Shown here in pieces: positions 1-5,738 of a stretch of DNA of 5,798 bases. Under the pieces are notes generated by a model. The model saw only the letters and a list, made by a program, of their open reading frames with translations, had not been told where the DNA came from and searched no databases. The position numbers were made by a program, and so were the translations under genes. The stretch is from contig JAISBG010000569.1 of the NCBI GenBank assembly GCA_031266315.1, forward strand, positions 1 through 5,798, read 5' to 3'. Source of the stretch: Planctomycetaceae bacterium (GTDB lineage: Bacteria; Planctomycetota; Planctomycetia; Pirellulales; Thermoguttaceae). How positions within the stretch are numbered: the first letter of the stretch is position 1; each line of letters starts with the position of its first letter.

Positions 1-60
1 TTGAGAACACTTCGACAAAACCATGACCATTACTAAAACTCTCCATCTCGTGCGTAACAT
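1..60 (-). CDS. possible N-terminus of a left-running gene, cut by the window edge
   Basis: Reading leftward, an ATG at 58-60 opens a frame with no stop to the window edge, giving 20 residues. An in-frame TAA lies two codons upstream, so the frame cannot extend further back. The peptide starts MLRTRWRVLVMVMVL: basic residues followed by a short hydrophobic run, as in a signal peptide or membrane anchor. A cysteine follows at residue 18, but the residue before it is lysine, which does not fit a lipobox. No Shine-Dalgarno is visible. A promoter-like pair lies 56-83 bp upstream. Twenty open codons are weak evidence, so this is only a candidate. Confidence 0.25.
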   Translation of the reverse strand, partial: MLRTRWRVLVMVMVLSKCSQ

Positions 61-84
61 GAGTTAATGAATTGGAGAATAAAA

Positions 85-180
85 ATGGTATTATTTCAGT
101 TTATTGATGTTGGTGGATATAATATAAATAGACAGTTACACAAGATGTTGGTAGGAAATGCTCAAAGCAAACGGAAATAA
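85..180 (+). CDS. small ORF, 31 codons, unknown function
   Basis: ATG at 85 to TAA at 178-180. The reason to list it is a GGAG at 74-77, seven bases before the ATG, a well-placed ribosome binding site in a window where most starts lack one. The peptide begins MVLFQFIDVGGYN and ends in a basic tail (QSKRK). It has no transmembrane segment and no motif I recognise. It overlaps the candidate leftward promoter at 116-143, so at most one of the two is likely to be meaningful. It could be a chance ORF, a leader peptide or the remnant of a longer gene. Confidence 0.2.
   Translation: MVLFQFIDVGGYNINRQLHKMLVGNAQSKRK
116..143 (-). promoter_or_regulatory. possible leftward promoter for the gene starting at 60
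   Basis: On the minus strand TTGTGT (138-143) is followed after 16 bp by TATATC (116-121). A transcript would start near 109 and have a leader of about 50 nt before the ATG at 60. The sequence is AT-rich, so chance matches are common. Confidence 0.22.
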
Positions 181-404
181 TGACCCAAAATACCCAAATT
201 AAGCCACGCTTTCCTAGCCCAAAATTTTTCTCAATAAGTGTTTCATTCGAGCAATTAGTCTCTGTTTTTCACAGAATAAATGTTAAATAATTCCGATAAT
301 TCCGACTATTTTACTTTATTGTTTTTTCGCATTTAAGAAAAATATCATCTAACTAAGTTCCGCAGATAGAGAAAAAACTGAAAAACTTGAAAAAAAATTA
401 ATTA

Positions 405-451
405 AATCTGAACTAAATTTGAACCCAATTTGAATCAAAAAGGCATAAAAT
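405..451 (+). promoter_or_regulatory. triple 11-bp direct repeat followed by a -10-like element
   Basis: Three consecutive 11-bp units at 405-415, 416-426 and 427-437 share the pattern AATYTGAAY, so the core YTGAAY recurs at exactly 11-bp steps (408, 419, 430). Ten bases after the last core lies TAAAAT (446-451). No separate -35 is seen. This is how OmpR/PhoB-family response regulators commonly sit on activated promoters, with head-to-tail dimers occupying 11-bp repeats next to the -10. Which regulator is involved, and what is transcribed, cannot be read from the window. The nearest rightward gene starts at 995. Confidence 0.4.
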
Positions 452-569
452 TAATTCACTATTTGTTATATCTTGTACAAATTATCATAAGTTTTACTGA
501 ATTAACCTGAAAAATTTGTTTTATCTGTTTTTATTTCGCAAAACTTCATTATAATAAAGAAGACTTTTT

Positions 570-597
570 TTGACATACAAAAAAATTCCTATAAAAT
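570..597 (+). promoter_or_regulatory. sigma70-like promoter
   Basis: A perfect -35 TTGACA (570-575) is followed after 16 bp by TAAAAT (592-597). Transcription would begin near 604. The first downstream gene on this strand is the GyrI-like gene at 995, which would leave a leader of about 390 nt unless an unseen small RNA or peptide lies between. Confidence 0.5.
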
Positions 598-757
598 TCC
601 AATGTGTTCATTTGGTCATGCTACAAAAAGCCGAACAGAAAAAATCGTTTGGTAGGCAATTATCGAATATTACCAAACTCCGCTCTGTTCCCAACAACAG
701 AATATCAACAAATTTTATTCCAATTTCTGAAAGAAACCTGCCGCTTAAAACATTTTA

Positions 758-770
758 TACCGTAACGGTA
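758..770. repeat. 13-bp perfect palindrome
   Basis: TACCGT-A-ACGGTA is perfectly symmetric around position 764. It lies between the promoter at 570 and the GyrI-like gene at 995, so it could be a small operator. It is short enough to be chance. Confidence 0.25.
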
Positions 771-994
771 GGCTTCGCCCTTGAGTAACCGCTTCACGTT
801 GTTGCGCTTCCGTAATCAGTCGTGAATTTTAAAACGGCTTGAATATACGTATTTCGGTTAAGGAACGGCGGAACTTGGATTAACGTACACAAATGGTTAC
901 TGAATAGAAATCGTTCAGTGGACAATTTCTCTTGAACTGCGATGCCGGAGAGTTTTATCTCTTTGGCTCGTTTTGAATTTTTTGAAGTATTCAA

Positions 995-1501
995 ATGACT
1001 TTAACTACCGATTTTGAAATCACTGTTGTCGATTATCCGGCAAAACGTCTTGCGGGATTCCGTACACAGACAACAATTCCGGCGGCATCTTACGATTGCT
1101 CACCGCTTTGGCAAAGATTTTATTCCGAAACGAAAAAATTATCGAGTTGGAAACGGAAAAAATCATACGGTCTCTTTATCAAAACCAATCAATATGTTTC
1201 GCTTGATTTTTGGACGGCTTCGGAAATTGCTTCGGATGTTCCTATTCCCGAAGGGATGGAAGTATTCAACTTGCCTTCCGGTAAATTTGTACGTTGCCTA
1301 ATTCCTATGGCATCGGATATTTTAATGGCATACCATACTGTTTACAGTACCTGGATTCAGGCTCAGAACGAGTACGATATTGATATGGAAGCCGCCTGTT
1401 TTGAACTTTACCCGCCGAAATGGACGCCGAACGACGCATTTGACCTTTACGTTCCGTTGAAAAAGAAAGAACCGGTTACAATAACGAATACCGGTTACTA
1501 A
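995..1501 (+). CDS. GyrI-like / AraC effector-binding domain protein
   Basis: A 168-residue protein made of one effector-binding domain of the GyrI-like/SOUL fold. Family-type landmarks are YGLF at 58-61, PSGKFVRC at 94-101 (the usual P-x-G-K/R-Y/F strand), a tryptophan at 120, CFELYPPKW at 135-143 with the conserved acidic residue Glu137 that usually lies in the ligand pocket, and the terminal DLYVPLKKK strand at 150-158. There is no helix-turn-helix, so it is the stand-alone form like E. coli SbmC/YgiV rather than an AraC or MerR regulator. Such proteins bind small hydrophobic or cationic molecules, and some protect gyrase from toxins or hydrolyse cyclopropyl toxins. The ligand here is unknown. 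No signal peptide, so cytoplasmic. The ATG has only a weak GAAG (984-987) upstream. It converges on typA with 15 bp between stop codons. Confidence 0.8.
   Translation: MTLTTDFEITVVDYPAKRLAGFRTQTTIPAASYDCSPLWQRFYSETKKLSSWKRKKSYGLFIKTNQYVSLDFWTASEIASDVPIPEGMEVFNLPSGKFVRCLIPMASDILMAYHTVYSTWIQAQNEYDIDMEAACFELYPPKWTPNDAFDLYVPLKKKEPVTITNTGY
1460..1496 (-). terminator. candidate typA terminator inside the neighbouring coding region
   Basis: AACCGGT (1470-1476) and ACCGGTT (1490-1496) form a perfect 7-bp stem with a 13-nt loop. On the minus strand the stem is followed by CTTTCTTTTT (1469-1460), a U-rich tract. It begins 21 bases past the typA stop, which suits rho-independent termination of typA. 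It lies within the last codons of the convergent GyrI-like gene. The large loop and short stem keep this tentative. Confidence 0.42.
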
Positions 1502-1516
1502 AATTTATCCCGTCTG

Positions 1517-3337
1517 CTAAGATTTTGTACGGTTAATACGCCGCCGATCGACTTCTTTCAAGATAATCTTGCGCATTCGGATAATAGACGGTGTAACTTC
1601 AACAAGTTCATCGGCTTCAATAAATTCCAGTGCTTCTTCCAGTGTGAAACGCCGCGCCGGTTTCAGAATAATGTTACGGTCACTGCCGGAAGCACGCATA
1701 TTGGTCAATTTTTTTTCCTTTGTCGGATTCACATCCATATCCTCATTGCGCGAATTTTCGCCAACGATCATTCCTTCGTACACCACATCGCCCGGAGTAA
1801 CATGCGGTTCGGAACGCGCCTGAAGCGAATCAAGCGCAAACGCATTCGCTTTACCGGACACCATCGAAATTAAAACTCCGGTCGGACGACCGGGAATAGA
1901 ATCTTCACGCGGTTTGTACCCTTCAAAACGGTGATTGATAACAGCGTTGCCTTGTGTTGCCATGAGCATTCGTGTACGCAAACCAATCAGACCACGCGCC
2001 GGAATTGAAAATTTCAATATTGCAATCTCGTTACGGCTATTCATCTCAAGAAGAATACCGCGTCTTGCTCCGACCATTTCCATGACAGAACCGGTCTGAG
2101 GTTCGGGAACTTCGATAACCAAAGTCTCAAACGGCTCTTCCGTAACACCATTGTTGTTACGGAAAATCACTTCCGGTTTGCCAATGGATAATTCATAACC
2201 TTCGCGCCGCATTGTTTCAATCAGCACGGAAAGATGTAACACACCGCGTCCTGAAACGGAAAATTGTTCGGTTCCTTCAATCGGCTCAACACGCAACGCC
2301 ACATTTTTTTCCAGTTCGCGCAGGAGTCTATCGCGAAGATGGCGGCTCGTTACAAATTTTCCTTCCTTACCGCCTAACGGTGAATTATTGATACCGAATG
2401 TCATGCGCAACGTTGGTTCGTCAACATGGATTCGCGGTAATGCCGCAGGGTGTAACGTCGGACAAATGGTGTCGCCGATTTCAATGTCCGTCAACCCGAC
2501 TACGGCAACAATATCACCGGCGTCGACTTCGTGAACTTCGGTTCGCCCTAGATTATCGAACGTAAACAGTTGCGAAATTTTTCCGGCGGTTTGTTTGTCC
2601 TCTTTCTGCATGATGACAACATTCATACCTTTTCGGATTGTTCCGGCGTGAACTTTTCCAACTGCAATCCGTCCGACAAATTCCGACCACGCAATTGTTG
2701 TAACAAGCATTTGAAGCGGCATTCCCACATCGACGGACGGAGCCGGAATTTTTTCCAAGATCAAATCCATCAACGGCAAAATAGTATCGTTACGAATATC
2801 GGGGTCGGCGGTGGCGTAACCTTCTTTTGTGCTGGCAAAAAGATAAGGAAAATCCGCCGCTTCATCGCTGGCTCCGAGTTGGAGAAACAAGTCGAACATT
2901 TCGTTGACCACTTCATGCGGTCGGGCATCCTTCCGGTCTATTTTGTTGACAACAACAATCGGACGCAAACCTACTTCGAGTGCTTTTCCCAATACGAAAC
3001 GTGTTTGCGGCATAGGACCTTCGGCGGCATCAACCAACACCAAACAACCGTCAGCCATTCGGAGAACCCGTTCCACTTCGCCGCCGAAATCAGCGTGACC
3101 GGGTGTATCGATAATATTGATCTTAACACCTTTGTAGGGAATCGCAATATTTTTAGCCAAAATCGTAATACCGCGTTCCCGTTCCAAATCATTCGAGTCA
3201 AGAATCTGTTGACCGGTTAGTTGGGCGTCGCGGAATTGCCCGCTCTGGCGAAGCATACAATCAACAAGTGTTGTCTTTCCATGATCGACGTGGGCAATAA
3301 TTGCAATATTCCGAAGGTCGTTGCGGCTCTCTGGCAT
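1517..3337 (-). CDS. typA: translational GTPase TypA/BipA
   Basis: A 606-residue ribosome-binding GTPase of the EF-G-like family, which acts in 50S assembly and stress or cold adaptation. In E. coli BipA is 607 residues. The G domain shows G1 AHVDHGKT (15-22), switch I RERGIT (53-58), G3 DTPGH (77-81), G4 NKID (131-134) and a G5-like ASTKEG (168-173). The domain II beta-barrel, EF-G-like domains III and V, and the TypA-specific C-terminal domain follow, including the hallmark NPTKEKKLTNMRASGSD stretch and the closing VTPSIIRMRK. I chose ATG 3335-3337 because the family begins a few residues before RNIAIIAHVDHGKT. An in-frame GTG at 3401-3403 would add 22 non-family residues. Neither start has a Shine-Dalgarno; the 15 bases before the ATG are pyrimidine-rich. 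The gene is divergent from paaK across a long spacer. All catalytic motifs are intact. Confidence 0.97.
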   Translation of the reverse strand: MPESRNDLRNIAIIAHVDHGKTTLVDCMLRQSGQFRDAQLTGQQILDSNDLERERGITILAKNIAIPYKGVKINIIDTPGHADFGGEVERVLRMADGCLVLVDAAEGPMPQTRFVLGKALEVGLRPIVVVNKIDRKDARPHEVVNEMFDLFLQLGASDEAADFPYLFASTKEGYATADPDIRNDTILPLMDLILEKIPAPSVDVGMPLQMLVTTIAWSEFVGRIAVGKVHAGTIRKGMNVVIMQKEDKQTAGKISQLFTFDNLGRTEVHEVDAGDIVAVVGLTDIEIGDTICPTLHPAALPRIHVDEPTLRMTFGINNSPLGGKEGKFVTSRHLRDRLLRELEKNVALRVEPIEGTEQFSVSGRGVLHLSVLIETMRREGYELSIGKPEVIFRNNNGVTEEPFETLVIEVPEPQTGSVMEMVGARRGILLEMNSRNEIAILKFSIPARGLIGLRTRMLMATQGNAVINHRFEGYKPREDSIPGRPTGVLISMVSGKANAFALDSLQARSEPHVTPGDVVYEGMIVGENSRNEDMDVNPTKEKKLTNMRASGSDRNIILKPARRFTLEEALEFIEADELVEVTPSIIRMRKIILKEVDRRRINRTKS

Positions 3338-3420
3338 AAAAATAAAAGGAGTAATTTGATAAAATGGATAAAATAAAGATTGGGTCAATATTCGTTTCGC
3401 CACAGTTTTAGGAAGTGTAG

Positions 3421-3447
3421 TTTATACTCATTTGCATAAGTAATCAA
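3421..3447 (-). promoter_or_regulatory. possible typA promoter
   Basis: On the minus strand TTGATT (3442-3447) and TATAAA (3421-3426) are 15 bp apart, slightly short of the usual 16-18. Transcription near 3414 would give a leader of about 77 nt before the typA ATG. Confidence 0.33.
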
Positions 3448-3645
3448 GAGGTAGGCAACCTTTTCCGAAAGATTTTCATTTAAGGTCGTGACAACGGGAG
3501 AAGTTTTGCCTGTTGGTATCAAGTTAAGGCTTTCGCCAGAAAGTATCACGAGAGTCAGAACTTACAAATATGTAGGAATTCGTTCAATGATTTCCCTATC
3601 TTAACCTCAATTTATAACTTAATTTCTTTGACTAAACCACCTTAG

Positions 3646-3862
3646 CAGTAGGATTGCAAGTTTTTTCGTAGCCGTTCACGAAAAATCAAGGTAAAGGGAT
3701 ACGATTCCTAAGTCCGTAGGACTTGAATATGGATAACCCCGTGCTGCACTTCGTTTGCATGGGGTTATCCATATTCAAGTCCTACGGACTTAAGAATCGT
3801 GAACAAATATATTACCTTGACTTTGATTACTCGTGAACGATTACAAACTTTCAATCTTACTG
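3646..3862. repeat. large imperfect palindrome with near-perfect 40-bp core arms
   Basis: The core arms 3701-3740 and 3761-3800 are inverted copies identical at 39 of 40 positions (C/T at 3708 against its partner), separated by 20 bases. The stem can continue into that loop through G-T, TGC/GCA pairs. Each core arm also holds its own small palindrome, AAGTCC-N3-GGACTT (3710-3724 and 3778-3792), so the arms can fold separately. Outside the core the symmetry continues with gaps: CGTTCACGA (3673-3681) against its complement (3831-3839), AAGGTAA against TTACCTT, and CAGTA-GATTG against CAATC-TACTG at the ends. It sits between two divergent promoters, so it is not the terminator of either gene. 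It resembles a REP/MITE-type mobile palindrome. No transposase is present in the window. Confidence 0.85.
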
Positions 3863-3880
3863 ATGTTTTAGAATCACGGA

Positions 3881-3909
3881 TTGTTTCCTTATTCGATGTA
3901 TGTTATACT
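3881..3909 (+). promoter_or_regulatory. paaK promoter, sigma70-like
   Basis: TTGTTT (3881-3886) and TATACT (3904-3909) are separated by the ideal 17 bp. Transcription would start near 3916, about 77 nt before the paaK ATG. The promoter begins only 19 bp beyond the right end of the large palindrome. Confidence 0.6.
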
Positions 3910-3942
3910 TTCGGCTGTCATTCGATTTGATGACTACCGAAA
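3909..3942. promoter_or_regulatory. inverted repeat over the paaK transcription start, candidate operator
   Basis: TTTCGGCTGTCAT (3909-3921) and ATGACTACCGAAA (3930-3942) are inverted copies matching at 11 of 13 positions around an 8-bp centre. The left arm begins at the last base of the -10 and covers the predicted start site, where a bound repressor would block transcription. A second smaller repeat, AATATC-N7-GATATT (3941-3959), follows. In RNA the same sequence would form a 5'-leader hairpin, so an RNA-level role is the alternative. Confidence 0.45.
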
Positions 3943-3992
3943 TATCGGGAACAGATATTATTTGATTCGATTTCTTCATTCCTGCAACACCT

Positions 3993-5333
3993 ATGACTGA
4001 TCATTTACAATTTGATATGTCGCAAACAACGTTAAATTCTGTTACCAACTTGGACTTTCTGACCAAAGACCGGCTTCAGGAACTCCAATGGCGGAAATTT
4101 GAAACAATTCTCCGCCACACTTACGAAAACGGTCCTTGGTACCGGCAACAAATGGATCAACGGAAACTAACGCCGTCGGATATTAAAAGTTTCGACGATA
4201 TGTCCAAGTTGCCGTTTATTACGAAACAGATTTTGCGTGATACGTATCCGTTTGGTTTGTTTGCGGTTCCGATGGACAAAATTGTTCGAATGCACGCTTC
4301 CAGCGGTACCACCGGTAAACCGATTGTTGTTGCGCATACCCGTGAAGACCTTGCTGTTTGGGCGCAAGGAGTTGTCCGGTCGCTTCGCAGTTACGGAGTT
4401 GGTCCCGGTGATATTCTTCAAAATTCGTATGGTTACGGTCTTTTTACCGGCGGTCTTGGTTTACACGACGGCGGTCAATCTCTTGGAGTTACGGTGGTTC
4501 CGATTTCCGGCGGCAACACGGAACGGCAGGTTATGCTAATGCGTGATTTCGGGGCAACTGTTGTTTCCTGCACGCCGTCTTATTTTTTGCACATTATTGA
4601 CAAAGCGCAAAATATGGGAGTTGATTTGCGAACACTTCCGGTTCGTGTGGGAGTGTTTGGTGCGGAGCCTTGGTCGGACGAAATGCGAAAACGAATTGAA
4701 ACCGATTCAGGAATTAAGGCTTACGATATTTACGGTTTAACGGAAATTTGCGGTCCCGGGGTTGGAGCGGAATGTGTTCACCAAAACGGAACACACCTTT
4801 TTGAAGATCATTTTTACCCGGAAATTATTGATCCGGAAACGCTGGAACCGTTGCCTGACGGTCAAATGGGGGAACTTGTTTTTACGACGTTGGATCGTTT
4901 TGCAATGCCGATGATTCGTTATCGGACGCGTGATTTGACGAGTCTGATTTCCAAACCATGTCCTTGCGGGCGAACGATTCGCCGAATGCGTCGGATTGCG
5001 GCTCGAAGCGATGACATGGTGATTATTCGCGGCGTCAATGTGTTTCCGAGTCAAATCGAAACGGCGTTACTCCAAGTGGAAGGAACGGCTCCGCATTATC
5101 AAATTATTCTAACCCGTGAATTTGGCGGCTTAGACGAAATCGAAATCAAACTCGAAGTTCAGCCGGAAGATTTCAGCGACAAAGTGCGTGAAATCGAAGC
5201 GTTCCAAAACCGTGTGCGGCATGAAATCCACCGTGTTACGGGAATCCACGCCAAAGTTTCACTCGTTCAGCCCGGCTCCATTCCACGAAGCGAAGGCAAA
5301 GCAAAACGTGTTATCGATAAACGTGTCATCTGA
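3993..5333 (+). CDS. paaK: phenylacetate-CoA ligase
   Basis: A 446-residue ANL-superfamily adenylating enzyme of the usual PaaK length (about 430-440). It activates phenylacetate, or a related aryl acid, with ATP and CoA to the CoA thioester via an acyl-adenylate (EC 6.2.1.30), in the cytoplasm. Visible motifs: the P-loop-like HASSGTTGKP (101-110), FGAEPWSDEMR (222-232), the adenine-binding YDIYGLTEICGPGVG (244-258), MPMIRYRTRDL with the ribose-binding Asp314 (305-315), CPCGR (323-327), the domain hinge SDDMVIIRGVNVFP (339-352) and the C-terminal PRSEGKAKRV with the likely catalytic Lys436. Nothing essential is missing. The ATG has no Shine-Dalgarno; Met9 is an alternative start. It has its own promoter and no other paa genes nearby, so ring-epoxidation catabolism is not supported. 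In anaerobes such lone copies often handle aryl acetates from amino-acid metabolism. The exact substrate is uncertain. Confidence 0.93.
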   Translation: MTDHLQFDMSQTTLNSVTNLDFLTKDRLQELQWRKFETILRHTYENGPWYRQQMDQRKLTPSDIKSFDDMSKLPFITKQILRDTYPFGLFAVPMDKIVRMHASSGTTGKPIVVAHTREDLAVWAQGVVRSLRSYGVGPGDILQNSYGYGLFTGGLGLHDGGQSLGVTVVPISGGNTERQVMLMRDFGATVVSCTPSYFLHIIDKAQNMGVDLRTLPVRVGVFGAEPWSDEMRKRIETDSGIKAYDIYGLTEICGPGVGAECVHQNGTHLFEDHFYPEIIDPETLEPLPDGQMGELVFTTLDRFAMPMIRYRTRDLTSLISKPCPCGRTIRRMRRIAARSDDMVIIRGVNVFPSQIETALLQVEGTAPHYQIILTREFGGLDEIEIKLEVQPEDFSDKVREIEAFQNRVRHEIHRVTGIHAKVSLVQPGSIPRSEGKAKRVIDKRVI

Positions 5334-5354
5334 ATAATTACAAATTACAAAAAA

Positions 5355-5402
5355 TCCCCTTGTATTCACGAATTGGTGTGAATTTTTGTTTAGTTTAGGG
5401 GA
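5355..5402 (+). terminator. candidate paaK terminator
   Basis: ATTCAC (5364-5369) and GTGAAT (5378-5383) form a 6-bp stem with an 8-nt loop, followed by TTTTGTTTAGTTT. The stem lies 30 bases past the paaK stop. A surrounding pair TCCCCT (5355-5360) and AGGGGA (5397-5402) could close a larger structure. The AT-rich stem makes it weak. Confidence 0.4.
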
Positions 5403-5490
5403 GATAGGCGATCCGTTCAGCGAACCTTTCGATGAATAGCCCACTTTTAACGAAAATTCCACTGAATAATTGAAAAAAGAAAGATTTCTC

Positions 5491-5519
5491 TTGACATCCG
5501 GCTTTGTTTTGTGTAAACT
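5491..5519 (+). promoter_or_regulatory. sigma70-like promoter upstream of the gene at 5739
   Basis: A perfect TTGACA (5491-5496), a 17-bp spacer and TAAACT (5514-5519). It would give a start near 5526, upstream of the repeat promoter, making tandem promoters for the last gene. Confidence 0.55.
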
Positions 5520-5576
5520 CCTTATTATTAAACATTGCCACCAAAAATAACAGAAAAAAAATTAAAACTTAGCGCA

Positions 5577-5621
5577 ATCTTAACACTATCTTAATATTTT
5601 CTTAATAAATCCAATTATAAT
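5577..5621 (+). promoter_or_regulatory. PHO-box-like triple 11-bp repeat with perfect -10
   Basis: Three head-to-tail units at 5577-5587, 5588-5598 and 5599-5609 carry the core CTTAAY at exactly 11-bp intervals (5579, 5590, 5601). A consensus TATAAT (5616-5621) follows nine bases after the last core, and no -35 hexamer is present at the right distance. PHO boxes are 11-bp-period direct repeats placed next to the -10: the cyanobacterial SphR type has a CTTAACCT-like core and the Bacillus PhoP type a TTAACA-like core. The sequence therefore suggests activation by a PhoB-family response regulator, possibly under phosphate limitation. The regulator gene is not in the window. Start near 5628 would give a leader of about 110 nt. 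Confidence 0.55.
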
Positions 5622-5723
5622 TACACGTGAACACAACAAAAAGTTTATTGAAAGTCATTGGACAATTTGTTGTTTTTCAAAAAAAGTAGGTAACTGTTTC
5701 CAATTTCATTTTTAAAATTCCTT

Positions 5724-5730
5724 AAAGGAG
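5724..5730 (+). promoter_or_regulatory. strong ribosome binding site
   Basis: AAAGGAG ends eight bases before the ATG at 5739 and is the best Shine-Dalgarno in the window, which fixes the start of the last gene. Confidence 0.8.
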
Positions 5731-5738
5731 AAATTAAA

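Larger units (their letters stand above)
181..994. other. gene-poor AT-rich tract
   Basis: No convincing gene lies here. Up to about 600 the DNA is very AT-rich with long A and T runs. It contains a 9-bp tandem repeat TAATTCCGA (288-296 and 297-305) and a small hairpin TCTGT/ACAGA (261-275). From about 600 to 994 base composition becomes gene-like, but all frames are broken. The longest ORFs there start at TTG without a ribosome binding site, and their products are unfamiliar. This second half could be a decayed gene or a long transcribed leader of the GyrI-like gene. Confidence 0.6.
3338..3992. other. divergent intergenic region between typA and paaK
   Basis: This 655-bp spacer carries, left to right, a possible typA promoter (3421-3447), about 200 bp in which I see no gene or clear signal (3448-3645), the large palindrome (3646-3862) and the paaK promoter with its inverted repeat (3881-3942). 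One frame stays open from about 3455 to 3600 on the plus strand. It has no ATG near its beginning and matches no family I know. Confidence 0.7.
5334..5738. other. intergenic region rich in transcription signals
   Basis: No gene is seen in these 405 bp. They hold the candidate paaK terminator, a sigma70-type promoter and the 11-bp repeat promoter, all leading toward the gene at 5739. A short unrelated hairpin GTTC-AGC-GAAC lies at 5415-5425. Confidence 0.7.

Noticed and set aside
570..788. 72-codon plus-strand ORF starting at TTG
   Set aside because: Its start codon is the first three bases of the TTGACA promoter element, there is no ribosome binding site, and the product resembles no family I know.
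794..994. 66-codon minus-strand ORF starting at TTG
   Set aside because: No ribosome binding site, unfamiliar product, and it ends abruptly in a tract where all frames are broken.
2570..3220. 216-codon plus-strand ORF antisense to typA
   Set aside because: It is the shadow of the highly conserved typA G domain. Its composition (many N, F, H, R) is what antisense reading of this gene produces, and it has no recognisable domain.
3338..3403. 22-residue N-terminal extension of TypA from GTG 3403
   Set aside because: No Shine-Dalgarno, and the residues do not belong to the family. The ATG at 3337 gives the normal length.
3729..3836. 35-codon ORF running through the palindrome (starts MDNPVLHFVCMG)
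   Set aside because: It lies almost wholly in the inverted repeat, lacks a ribosome binding site and is best explained as accidental coding in a repeat element.
3646..3862. CRISPR array or tRNA/rRNA interpretation of the structured region
   Set aside because: The repeats are inverted rather than regularly spaced direct copies, and no tRNA cloverleaf landmarks or rRNA sequence are visible.
4737..5054. 105-codon minus-strand ORF within paaK
   Set aside because: Antisense shadow of conserved PaaK motifs, with no promoter, ribosome binding site or known domain.
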